From NCBI GenBank assembly GCA_964555295.1, contig CAZKRL010000033.1:1-34961 (forward strand): DNA of 34,961 nt, written 5' to 3'. This stretch comes from CAZKRL01 sp964555295 (lineage in GTDB: Bacteria; Bacteroidota; Bacteroidia; Flavobacteriales_D; Sanyastnellaceae). The notes beneath the pieces were generated by a model. It ran no database searches. It saw only the letters and a list, made by a program, of their open reading frames with translations, and had not been told where the DNA came from. Position 1 is the stretch's first letter. Every line of letters starts with the position of its first letter. This document shows, piece after piece, positions 29,801 to 34,961 of the stretch. The position numbers and the translations under genes are program-made.

Positions 29801-32800
29801 CTGGCAGCCAAGAGCGTCAGTTACCACTACGGTGTAGTTACCACCAGTTAATCCATTGATAGTTGATCCAGTTGCTGGAGTGGTGAGGTTGCCGCCCGTC
29901 CAACTATAACTTAGGTTACCTGTTGTGCCGGTGACGGAAACAGAAATACTACCTGAGTTACTGCTTGGACATGATGGAGCAACTGTGGTAAAATCAAAGT
30001 TTGCATCGGCGCCGTTTCCTGCGGCAACGTTGATGCATTGCTCAGCACTACAATTGTTCTCATCTGTTATCGCAACGCAGTAGTTTCCAGCAGAAAGATT
30101 ATTGATGTTATCTCCGGTTCCGATGAATGTTGGTCCTGATGTCCATACATAAGATAAGTTGGTACCACTGAAATTGCTAGCAGTTACGTTGGCTGCACCA
30201 TCTGAACTTAGCGCGCAGCTTGTTGCGTCTGAAGTCAAGGAAATCGTTGGGTTAAATGGATTGGCGATGATAAAAACACAAGAGTCATCAGCACAGTTAT
30301 TTACATCTGTAGCGGTAAGGCAATATTGACCAGGTTGTAAATTGGAAATAGCCTGGCTTTGTGAGGATAGACCATTGGGTCCCACCCATGCGAAGGATTG
30401 AGCTCCGAGTACACTCGCAATAATGGAACCGTCGCTAACCCCGGGGCAACTGCTGTTTTCAATGTTGAATGTGAAAGGTAATGACACATTGTTGTTTGGA
30501 ATCAGATTGGTACACTGAGTGTAGGCACATCCGATGTTGTCGGTAATCTGAAGGCAATATTGACCGCCTATGAGATTAGTGATGGGATTGCTGTTTCCGA
30601 TAGTTAGACCACCAGAGTTAGTCCAATCGAAACTAACGGGAGTTGTGCCTGTTACGGTTGCTAATAATGCGCCAGAATTGCTTTCAACGCAGGCAGGTGC
30701 TGTAGGAGTGAAAGCGATTGTCACATTCGCACCCGTGCCCTGTAAAACATTAGCGCACTCTTGTACGCTACATCCATTGCTTGAGGTCGCTGTGACGCAA
30801 TATTGACCTGCTGACAAATCAGAAATGGCATTAGTGTTTCCACCAATGATGCCGGAACTTCCGGACCAGGAAAATGCAATGGTTCCAACACCAAGGCCTG
30901 TAACTGAGGCCGAAATAGAGCCATCTGAACTGGTAGCACATGTTGTTGGTGTAGAAGTGAATACGATATCAGGATTGAACGGGTTACTACTAACATTAGC
31001 GCAATTGGTTGCATTGCAACCTGCGGCATCAGTGATAGTCAAGCAGTATTGTCCTGTGCCCAAATTAGAAACGTCTTCAGTTGCTGCTGTGAAGTTATTG
31101 GGTCCAGTCCATGAAAAATTTTGTATAGGAGTATTTGCTCCAGTAACAGATGCATTGATAGAGCCATTGCTACCTCCTGGACAAGCTGTGTTGGTTACAT
31201 CAAATGATAAAACAGCGTTGGAAGTTGTGAAGGGTACGAGGCTGGTTTGGCTGTTATATGTGCATCCAAAACCATCCGTAACGGTTAGAGAATATTGACC
31301 GCCAATGAGGCCAGTGATGTTCTGCTGATTACTTGTGTATCCGCTAGGTCCGGTCCAACTAAATGTCAAGTTGCCCGAAAGACCCGTTACATTCACATCT
31401 AAGCCACCGTTGGTTGCAGACGGACAAGAAGGTCTGGGGTTTTGTGTAAAGGTGAAAATCGGTTGAGTTGGTGTGCCCAATTCAACAAATTCGCACAATT
31501 GGGTTAAGCAACCTGTGGCGTCGGAGAAATTCAAGCAGTATTGACCAATACCAAGATCACCAATGTTTTGAGTATTGCTAGTGAATCCATTCGGCCCACT
31601 CCATGAAAAACTCAATGGATTGTCAGCACCGGAAACATTTGTTTGAATAACTCCACTGCTGCTGTTGGCACAAGGAACATCTGTAACATTCAAAGTCAAA
31701 TTATAAGGAGGAGTAGGATTGGTACCCACCTGCACACATGAGTTCCCTTGACAGCCATCGCTATCGGTCGCTGTGACACAGTATTGACCAGGAACCACGT
31801 TGTTGTTGTTCGCGAGAGTGCTATTGAATGAGTTAGGTCCAGCCCATTGATAAGTAACTGGCGGCTGTCCGTCTGTACTAACTACGGATATAGAACCTGT
31901 AGCACTGCCCGCACACAGTGCAGGAACTGAAGATAAGACTAACTCAACCTCTTGTGGTCTAATGGTAATGGAGTCTGTGGCAGAGCAATTTCCGGCAGTT
32001 ACAGTGGCGATATAGGTTTCAGCACCATTAGGACAAACAGTATTTGTAAGAGCGAATGGATTGGGAACGTTTTGAGACCAAGTAAATGACCCTTGCGTTG
32101 CTGCATCACTTACAAGTGTGAGATTCACGCATTCACCAAGGCAAATCGCTTCAGTATTAGCTTGCAAGTCAATATCCAGTTGATCATTAATGAAGAAGTT
32201 GATGCTATCAAGCAACACAGGGCCCGAACATACTGGGTCTGCAAGGTAAATTGTGAAATACTCTTGTCCTTCCGGGATACCGTCGTTTGGCGCGCTCACA
32301 CTGATTGTAACTGAAGTTTGATTCGCTGGTATACTTATGGTTTGCGGTGTTAGTGGTGGCACGTTTCCTATGGATGGCACAAAGTCAACACCATTGGTTG
32401 CAGTTCCTCCCACCCAAAATGTTACATCTTGGGCAAGCGATGAGGGAAACTGACGAGAAAATGTAAGGTTGCCTACGGAACATCCTTCAGTGAGGTAATT
32501 GAGCCCGTTAGATGTCGTAGTGGCTACTGCTACAGGGTTAGATTCGATTGATTCTATGAAAACAGCTGAATCGTATAGACGGTCTGTTCCGTCGGCGATA
32601 ATCAACTTTAGTGTGTATGGAACGCAAGGGGTAAGGCCACCAATCTTAGCAACGAGGTTCTTGGTGAAACCGTCATATTGAATGTACTGTCCAAAGGGGT
32701 TTTGATTGTTGTAGAAAAACTGACTGTTTTGATTCAAGTTTACAGTATTGATGGAAACAACCTGTCCTGTCGTTGGTACTAATGCGATATTTACGTTGTT

Positions 32801-33340
32801 TCCAATATTCGGGCCTGATATATAAAAACCGAACACGTCATTGAAGGGGGAATTCACCCACTCATTATATTCTTCCGAGGCAAATGTGTATTTGAATTTA
32901 AGCGAGTCCCCTTGAGGAATGATGTCAAACTGAATGGTTGTAGCATCCCTTGTGACGCGATTTTGGGATTGATTCAACAGAGTGCTACCTGGACAACCAT
33001 TATCGAATTGATCGCATGTTCCTGCTGCGGTTGAGCAGTTGCCGATTGCATTGTTTGGACCAATGGAGTATAACGCCTTACCTGTTGTCATGAGGAGACC
33101 TTGACTCGTACCAAGCTCTGTGTTAACAGAATTGTAGAAACCATAGGTGCTATCATTACAAGTGGTAACGACTACGTTACTTATCTGTACCCCGTCTCCA
33201 ACAAGTCCCTGCACAATTTGTTGCGCTGTCAAGTTAATGTTAACAGAGTAGGACTGCGCTGATAGTTGTGAAGCGCCCATAAGCAGGGCAAACCCAGCAA
33301 CTTTTTTTAATTGATTAATCACCATTTGTATAGTTGACAT
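20852..33340 (-). CDS. Giant SprB-like repeat adhesin with T9SS type B C-terminal domain
   Basis: A 4162-residue cell-surface protein. It has a signal peptide (residues 1-29, ending QLSAQ; ATG at 33325 is an alternative start). A choice-of-anchor L-like domain follows (about 30-268, with FASEEYNEW and the IADGTDRLYDSAVFIES end), then a Calx-beta-like domain (about 285-385) and one further Ig-like segment (390-463). Residues 464-4076 hold 44 tandem repeats in two blocks. The last 86 residues (20855-21112) are a gliding-motility type C-terminal domain with SPNGDGINDVY and FNRWGSVVYE, the signal for secretion by T9SS and surface attachment. It is probably an adhesin or motility filament. The frame is intact across 12.5 kb. 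It follows the small exported gene by 33 bases and precedes PorP/SprF by 20. Function in adhesion versus gliding is not decided by the sequence. Confidence 0.93.
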   Translation of the reverse strand: MSTIQMVINQLKKVAGFALLMGASQLSAQSYSVNINLTAQQIVQGLVGDGVQISNVVVTTCNDSTYGFYNSVNTELGTSQGLLMTTGKALYSIGPNNAIGNCSTAAGTCDQFDNGCPGSTLLNQSQNRVTRDATTIQFDIIPQGDSLKFKYTFASEEYNEWVNSPFNDVFGFYISGPNIGNNVNIALVPTTGQVVSINTVNLNQNSQFFYNNQNPFGQYIQYDGFTKNLVAKIGGLTPCVPYTLKLIIADGTDRLYDSAVFIESIESNPVAVATTTSNGLNYLTEGCSVGNLTFSRQFPSSLAQDVTFWVGGTATNGVDFVPSIGNVPPLTPQTISIPANQTSVTISVSAPNDGIPEGQEYFTIYLADPVCSGPVLLDSINFFINDQLDIDLQANTEAICLGECVNLTLVSDAATQGSFTWSQNVPNPFALTNTVCPNGAETYIATVTAGNCSATDSITIRPQEVELVLSSVPALCAGSATGSISVVSTDGQPPVTYQWAGPNSFNSTLANNNNVVPGQYCVTATDSDGCQGNSCVQVGTNPTPPYNLTLNVTDVPCANSSSGVIQTNVSGADNPLSFSWSGPNGFTSNTQNIGDLGIGQYCLNFSDATGCLTQLCEFVELGTPTQPIFTFTQNPRPSCPSATNGGLDVNVTGLSGNLTFSWTGPSGYTSNQQNITGLIGGQYSLTVTDGFGCTYNSQTSLVPFTTSNAVLSFDVTNTACPGGSNGSINASVTGANTPIQNFSWTGPNNFTAATEDVSNLGTGQYCLTITDAAGCNATNCANVSSNPFNPDIVFTSTPTTCATSSDGSISASVTGLGVGTIAFSWSGSSGIIGGNTNAISDLSAGQYCVTATSSNGCSVQECANVLQGTGANVTIAFTPTAPACVESNSGALLATVTGTTPVSFDWTNSGGLTIGNSNPITNLIGGQYCLQITDNIGCAYTQCTNLIPNNNVSLPFTFNIENSSCPGVSDGSIIASVLGAQSFAWVGPNGLSSQSQAISNLQPGQYCLTATDVNNCADDSCVFIIANPFNPTISLTSDATSCALSSDGAANVTASNFSGTNLSYVWTSGPTFIGTGDNINNLSAGNYCVAITDENNCSAEQCINVAAGNGADANFDFTTVAPSCPSSNSGSISVSVTGTTGNLSYSWTGGNLTTPATGSTINGLTGGNYTVVVTDALGCQYTASQALVPNAQLNANFDITVTNNSCPGANNGALALLSVAGAGAVTSIEWTIGNSVISNDSIITSLASGLYTIAITDNNGCETEATRFVGVDVFSPNVQLTASPSSCQFTNDGSVVVSNATLTAPIASYTWTDAQGNNINNTSELNNISAGEYCVEITDQNNCSTEECATVSNANINNLVLQLVSTPAFCQGSNSGAINGSISGQNGSVTFQWQGPNGFVLDTNTTSLNALEAGEYCITATDALGCFVEECSTVIEPAQSTISLQFTNTPGFCERSEDGEINVNLIGGTTPIEYSWQGPLNFESQSQNLTGVISGEYCLTVTDADGCQASACDTLESVNSNVIDLTSLVSDASCIGSDDGAIDVTISGNTGVTTTTWTGPSNFTSSSTDLSNIQSGVYCVEIIDELGCLAAKCDTVETSGQGDFNLVITVTDVNCSGPNSGAISVNAVGTSSTLSYQWLLGSIEVGTSSSLNNIAIGTYCVTATDATGCQSTACDSVGTDFSTGTTLTFATTELSCPGSDDGSISVIALPNGNYNYNWQYPGGLQNIGSTISNLTSGEYCVTATSTSNNCTADSCITIGSGDGNITFTFAVIPSQCGNNGQVLTTINGANSPIISWTGDNFFSDSEDLTNLAAGIYNITVTDGLGCTADSSVFVDELSPAPFGITFTSTPVSCPEAEDGTVSIQAPGANVPLNITWTAPNGIAGVGSTINNAISGEYCFVVTDSRGCVENACETVEVSTNSLINVTLTTTDITCNGADNGSINAIVTGAEGPFEFVWQGPNGYFNTGNPINNLAPGSDYCVTVSNPTGCTGSACSDVNVSTTLPFQLTITSQDRVCSDNGSLTAQVVAAVEPVSIVWLNASDETIGLGATLTNVGVGNYCAQVTDANGCIVEQCDDIIDQQPAPFGTDFTSVPESCSGAGNGSLTFVAPLAVQPFLITSWTGPNGFESTLTNLNSLNAGQYCLTLVDSRGCVESDVCAIVTSNSTPINIVTSPVAPSCPNSEDGSIAATVIDGTGIYTFEWTQNGALISTSADLENIGAGTYCVTATDANGCSSEEVCENIDGGAGGLDVIINTVPQQCPESASGSASVIVNGATGNIDYFWSGNAFFSNEPIITDLVSGAYNLTVSDESGCSFDTTINIGLLSSPPVSATLNASNAACANSASGSISADVIGTNSPFDFLWSGPNGFASTQEDISNLEAGEYCLIVRDAVGCFGTEVCAEVIINQDQYLFAFADATNASVCAGGDNGTIDLTVVGASAGYSVIWNGPNAFNSSNEDIINLIPGEYCALVTDVNGCSSDTTCIEVGQTSASNFIAAIAATDAFCEGSASGTMTVTYAGAVEPVSIGWTGPDGFTSASADIEDLPVGTYCVSVVDANGCQSNACDTIEVSATSPLAATFEIDPANCVNSSTGGIVATLAGGINPIDISWVGPAGYSAAGNLSINNLDAGVYTLNVQDASGCSFTGDAEVTVSDISPIEIVLFANTITCQDASTGQVTTIIGSEAPVTIEWAGPQGFTSSQANLINVLAGTYCISVTDNTGCFAEDCIDVEEVNVFNVVSSTSDYLCNQISCFGSNDGHVALDITGGVEPYSISWTGSNGFSSNADSIGGLGQGAYDVVVTDAEGCSYTNSYTLTQPDSVFLFAVGQVDLLCNGVETGEATVVATGGCAPYTYVWSHDPAVQGPVAQNLDGGEYSVNVIDRNGCVNSASVEIVINEPIEPITTILTDVTLYPGGFNVTCHGSSDGGATAIASGGTPPYTYQWINNDDDIIYSTSESLTGAPAGNYSYFAFDSLNCISDEIIFNLLEPEQIDITSLVTNNACGGGDVGLGAIQITETTGGHSGGYTYLWEGPDGFSSTDEDITNLTSGIYTAFIFDSQNCPDTFFISVGANDQFVPSFNQVNPLCEGVCNGQIEVFTSLIDSTVVLPPFTFEWRYESADGNSFNSTSSADSLCSGLYFVTATAGNCSETMVIPLVDPAGLFIDTILVDRPLCVGSADGAIEIAVSNGSGFYTYSWSADGDCPINNPNNQNISQLFTCVYTVEVTDTVLGCVASKTINLNAPVALEIVSILPSIYEGGYNIGCNGANDGSLAAFVIGGTPDATQFAPFLYSYDWTGEASPNCAGSSFDPADYGNPANTSFINNIPAGTLSLTVTDVNGCFATTCVNLTEPDALSSSGSTTSIDCNNLSGCIIPNISGGSGNYISYEWTGGIGDNSPDADTLCGLNPELYTLTVTDANNCQETFEYPLIEFSAPEIDFVVVQSDVSCFNVCDASAYLEINGGTGSRNLILDGVTLSIDLSGDSLAIVIDSLCLGTHSLVLADANGCSDEVTFEIEGPTPIDIILDDIVQVIGQTYSLQCYGDDNGAINLTPVSGAGPLSYTWTNSNGDTLSNNQDIFSLTAGIYSVEVTDVIGCSENYQYEITQPDTSIGFEFVTTDYFGFAVSCPESSDGSIDISVTGGMAPYFYSWQSNANATEFDEDQLDLTTGLYQVLIVDANYCTFTSDPILLLSTPAIETSPSTVVNNICFSECEGSIDITPSDTGFVYSWTGVNGFTSIDSDISGLCSGDYTVSITNSYNCSASFDYEITEPESDTIIIDATYNCDEGYADLCAFIQSVNGPFTYEWNTLDTTSCISVVGASEFCVAVTDINGCVNQNCFTTNPLEPIQVVSEVTPTTCNNCNGGIDLQTNGGTGVITYTWSNGIQTEDQSDLCAGSYTVSIADEANCIIERTIEIESSVGMVVSPIINNISCINLSDGSGSVSITGGLAPITTQWYDSADNLISTAENISDLAPGNYEVVVTSADGCINSADFEIQNPTAIALQITLSQFGDYNLSLFESGDGSIEVTAIGGAGGYQYLWNPAIAGDTINSVQNLAAGDYELTVQDSNGCKVDTLIKLIEPFKLEVYNALSPNGDGINDVYIIDGAWGCSESVFKVFNRWGSVVYEKKDYQDDWFGQHSDGSLLSDGTYFIIYEGCNKEFNTFVDLRRN
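20855..21112 (-). other. T9SS type B C-terminal domain of the giant adhesin
   Basis: The last 86 residues (4077-4162) contain SPNGDGINDVY, a KVFNRWGSVVYE strand, a WFGQ segment, a DGTYF strand and a basic LRRN end. This is the gliding-motility-associated C-terminal domain (CHU_C type), recognised by the type IX system. It is described separately because it decides the export route. Confidence 0.92.
21113..25144 (-). repeat. Block 2: 16 divergent SprB-type ~84-residue repeats
   Basis: Residues 2733-4076 hold 16 repeats that are longer (about 84 residues) and more varied than block 1. They resemble the classic SprB form: a CxGxxDGxI start, GGxxPYxYxW in the middle and TDxxGC at the end, but most lack the second and fourth cysteines of block 1. 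Several carry insertions before the first cysteine, for example around residues 2733-2750 and in the repeats beginning near 24650 and 23570. Confidence 0.85.
25145..31951 (-). repeat. Block 1: 28 tandem ~81-residue cysteine-rich repeats
   Basis: Residues 464-2732 of the giant protein divide into 28 repeats averaging 81 residues (243 bases). The consensus is: a strand, CxxxxxGxI, a W-x-GPxGF-type centre in most copies, a GxY(C) strand and TDxxGCxxxxC. The first and third cysteines (near the repeat start, and in GC or NC) are present in all 28 copies. The second and fourth (YC and the closing C) are both present in 22 and both absent in 6. Confidence 0.9.
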
Positions 33341-33373
33341 TTCAGTTGATTGTAGAATATCCTTTCGACTTTT

Positions 33374-33751
33374 TTAATTTGTGACAGAGTTTCTCGCGTT
33401 GAGACAAGCTTGCTCAAACTCTTGAACCCCCCATTGTGACATGTGATTGAAACGCTCTAAATCACATGTGCTAGCGACACGGATGAATTTCTTAATTTCT
33501 GTATCAGCAGTGGTGGAAAAATTTACTTTCCAGCTAATGTGCAACACATGGGCAGGAATGCACGCTGTCACTATTGAAAAATTACCATCCCTTTCTAAAG
33601 CTTTGAAAAGCGCGTTATAGCTATCTACCGTCAGGTCGTTAATTTGAATGATTGCCTCGTGAGCGGGTAGAGGATTTTTGATATTCTGATGGGTTTGAGC
33701 CAGCGTTGCGCAAGAGATAAAAAGCGCAATCAGAGTATGCGTCAATTTCAT
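33374..33751 (-). CDS. Small exported cysteine-containing protein of unknown function
   Basis: A 125-residue protein with a signal peptide (residues 1-19, ending TLAQ). The mature part, about 106 residues, contains three cysteines (C64, C96, C116), and the signal region contains C14. The pattern of strand (IIQINDL), helix (VDSYNALFKALERD), strand (FSIVTACI), strand (VLHISWKVNF) suggests a small ferredoxin-like or HMA-like fold, which is only a guess from the sequence. It is the first gene of the adhesin operon, 33 bases before the giant gene, so an accessory role in export, folding or disulfide formation is conceivable. I do not recognise a named family. Confidence 0.75.
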   Translation of the reverse strand: MKLTHTLIALFISCATLAQTHQNIKNPLPAHEAIIQINDLTVDSYNALFKALERDGNFSIVTACIPAHVLHISWKVNFSTTADTEIKKFIRVASTCDLERFNHMSQWGVQEFEQACLNARNSVTN

Positions 33752-33850
33752 ACGATTTGTTTAGGTTTACTTAGTTTGCAAATATGCAACATTTGCTCAC
33801 CAAGAGAAAATGTTTTTTTTGTGTTGGATAGGCTTAAATTTTCAACAGTC

Positions 33851-34612
33851 TTAAATTCTTTGACGCTTGCATTCGTACAATATCATGCCACAAGCAACAC
33901 CTACGTTGAGCGAGCTGGTTAAACCATCCATGGGTATTTTTAATAGTTGTGTGACTTTACGTATTGAGGCATGACTTAGGCCGTTGTCCTCGGAGCCCAT
34001 AACAACAGCTATGGGTCTGCAAAAATTGAATTCATGTGCGCAGGTTTCAGCTTTTTCGGATGCGCCGACTATTGTTACCCCTGTATTTTGGAGATAATCT
34101 ATTGTCTGTTGAATGGATTTAGTTCTACATACCGTTAAATTGTGAAGTGCACCGCTTGAAATTTTGATGGCTTCAGAGTTGATTTGTGCTGAACCTGATT
34201 CCGGAACTACAATGGCATGTACTCCCATACATTCAGCGGTTCTGGCAATACCTCCAAGATTTCTCACATCTGTTATCCCGTCCAGAATCAAAATAAGAGG
34301 ATTTTCACCCCTTTCAAATGTGGTTGCAATGACCTCTTCAATGATTCCGTATTCAATTACTGCACAGATGGCTATAACGCCTTGGTGCTTATCCCCAGCT
34401 TCTCTAATGAGTTTTGCCTCAGGAACAAAAACGTAAGGTATAGAACGTTCAGATAATTTTTTCTGAAGATCCTTTATTCGTTGGTTATCTCCGGCGCGCT
34501 TGAGAAAAACGCGTTCAATCTCTTTTCCTGAAGCAATAGCCTCTATAACTGCATGAACACCGTAGATCTTTTGTTGGGGGGTCTTACGATGATTTCTATT
34601 TGATTGGGACAT
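33851..34612 (-). CDS. rlmB: 23S rRNA (guanosine-2251-2'-O)-methyltransferase RlmB
   Basis: A SPOUT-fold enzyme of 253 residues that 2'-O-methylates G2251 in the 23S rRNA P-loop. An N-terminal substrate-binding domain contains IYGVHAVIEAI near residues 16-26. The three SPOUT motifs follow: NLGGIARTAECMG, VVMGSEDNGLS and LKIPMDGLTSSLNVGVACGMILYE. ATG at 34612 is preferred to the longer ATG at 34684, whose 24 extra residues are not part of the family. It diverges from the rRNA operon, so a modification enzyme sits next to a gene for its general class of substrate; coordination is possible but not shown. TrmH-family paralogues are the alternative identification. Confidence 0.9.
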   Translation of the reverse strand: MSQSNRNHRKTPQQKIYGVHAVIEAIASGKEIERVFLKRAGDNQRIKDLQKKLSERSIPYVFVPEAKLIREAGDKHQGVIAICAVIEYGIIEEVIATTFERGENPLILILDGITDVRNLGGIARTAECMGVHAIVVPESGSAQINSEAIKISSGALHNLTVCRTKSIQQTIDYLQNTGVTIVGASEKAETCAHEFNFCRPIAVVMGSEDNGLSHASIRKVTQLLKIPMDGLTSSLNVGVACGMILYECKRQRI

Positions 34613-34692
34613 ATGTTGTGGCAAAAATGCTTCGAAACAGACCAATGGCATCCATGTTTTTTGAAAAGAAATGATTGAAGTCAACTTATTTC

Positions 34693-34700
34693 CAAATTTA
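34693..34700 (-). promoter_or_regulatory. Candidate -7 box for rlmB
   Basis: On the minus strand this reads TAAATTTG, an exact TAnnTTTG match, and would give a leader of about 75 bases to ATG 34612. No TTG is seen at the -33 spacing. Confidence 0.4.
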
Positions 34701-34766
34701 TTTTGGCTCTGAAAGCCTTGATTTTATTGGTTATTTAGAAATAAATTAAAAAAAGTAAAAGTTTTC

Positions 34767-34798
34767 TTGCTTTCGGAAAATAAGGCATGGTATATTTG
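34767..34798 (+). promoter_or_regulatory. rRNA operon promoter
   Basis: TTG at 34767-34769, a 21-base spacer and TATATTTG at 34791-34798, an exact match to the Bacteroidota -7 consensus. An A/T-rich UP-like stretch (34740-34765) precedes it. Transcription should begin near 34804, about 100 bases before the mature 16S end. Confidence 0.75.
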
Positions 34799-34803
34799 CG
34801 CCC

Positions 34804-34846
34804 CCCAAACAAAACGAGTTTGGGTGTTTTGAAAAAGTTCTTTGAT
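34804..34846 (+). promoter_or_regulatory. rRNA leader hairpin and boxA-like element
   Basis: A 7-bp stem (34804-34810 with 34818-34824) at the very start of the predicted transcript is followed by GTTCTTTGAT at 34837-34846. The latter resembles the boxA antitermination element of rRNA leaders and recurs in Bacteroidota rRNA operons as far as I recall. Confidence 0.55.
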
Positions 34847-34901
34847 ATAATGCAGCAGCAAACAGGATAATTTGTATCGAAGCCAAGAGATTAAAATCTT
34901 C

Positions 34902-34961
<60 letters not shown>

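Noticed and set aside
21113..31951. Regularly spaced repeats as a possible CRISPR array
   Set aside because: The period is about 243 bases, the copies are diverged and coding, and there are no short identical repeats with unique spacers or cas genes.
21456..32681. Many plus-strand open frames of 60-157 residues across the adhesin gene
   Set aside because: They are antisense shadows of the repeat array: they recur with the repeat period, have no starts or neighbours of their own, and the minus-strand frame is one intact 12.5-kb gene with clear domains.
33752..33850. CATATTTG box (minus strand) as the promoter of the adhesin operon
   Set aside because: It has one mismatch in the -7 box and no TTG at the correct distance; a promoter is expected here, but I cannot place it with confidence.
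34613..34684. N-terminal extension of RlmB from ATG 34684
   Set aside because: The 24 residues do not resemble the family N-terminus, and ATG 34612 gives the normal length.

Overview
The window looks like a chromosomal segment of a Bacteroidota member, probably in or near the Flavobacteriales. The evidence is a type IX secretion (T9SS)/gliding-type surface adhesin locus, PorP/SprF and PorE-type proteins, candidate promoters of the Bacteroidota form (TTG, about 19-21 bases, TAnnTTTG), a paired TPR/coiled-coil proteome and a 16S rRNA 5' end. No species can be named from the sequence alone.

Layout. 1-4416: a plus-strand terminator of a gene outside the window, then aroQ (3-dehydroquinate dehydratase) and a 1298-residue exported TPR/coiled-coil protein, both on the minus strand. 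4481-7605 (minus): an FAD-dependent dehydrogenase, an AT-hook/winged-helix DNA-binding protein and HemJ of heme synthesis. 7706-8713 (plus): a ferredoxin/thioredoxin-reductase-like NADP oxidoreductase. 8776-10863 (minus): ribosomal protein L19, a lipid A type acyltransferase and a PhnP-like metallohydrolase, the last two overlapping by 4 bases. 10954-12432 (plus): a conserved protein of unknown function, facing a cupin (DUF985) gene at 12434-12853 (minus). 12918-17818 (plus): a WYL-type regulator, a MuiA/DUF4139 exported protein, a group III truncated haemoglobin, lpxD and a methyltransferase whose start overlaps the lpxD stop. 17960-33751 (minus): a four-gene, 15.8-kb block encoding a small exported protein, a 4162-residue repeat adhesin with a gliding-motility type C-terminal domain, a PorP/SprF protein and a PorE-like OmpA lipoprotein. 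33851-34612 (minus): rlmB. 34767-34961 (plus): the promoter, leader and first 60 bases of a 16S rRNA gene.

How it works together. The 17.9-33.8 kb block is a self-contained surface-protein export unit. The giant protein has a signal peptide for Sec export and a type B C-terminal domain for T9SS. Its downstream neighbours are the PorP/SprF partner such substrates are known to need and a PorE-like lipoprotein that could tether it to peptidoglycan. The giant protein contains 44 repeats in two blocks. Their cysteines follow all-or-none pairing patterns that look like designed disulfides. The remaining genes are ordinary housekeeping (shikimate, heme, lipid A, ribosome, rRNA modification) with a few uncharacterised members.

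There is no gene-free stretch over 300 bases; the longest gap is the roughly 290-base divergent region between rlmB and the 16S gene, which holds both promoters. I saw no tRNA, insertion sequence, integrase, CRISPR array or broken gene.
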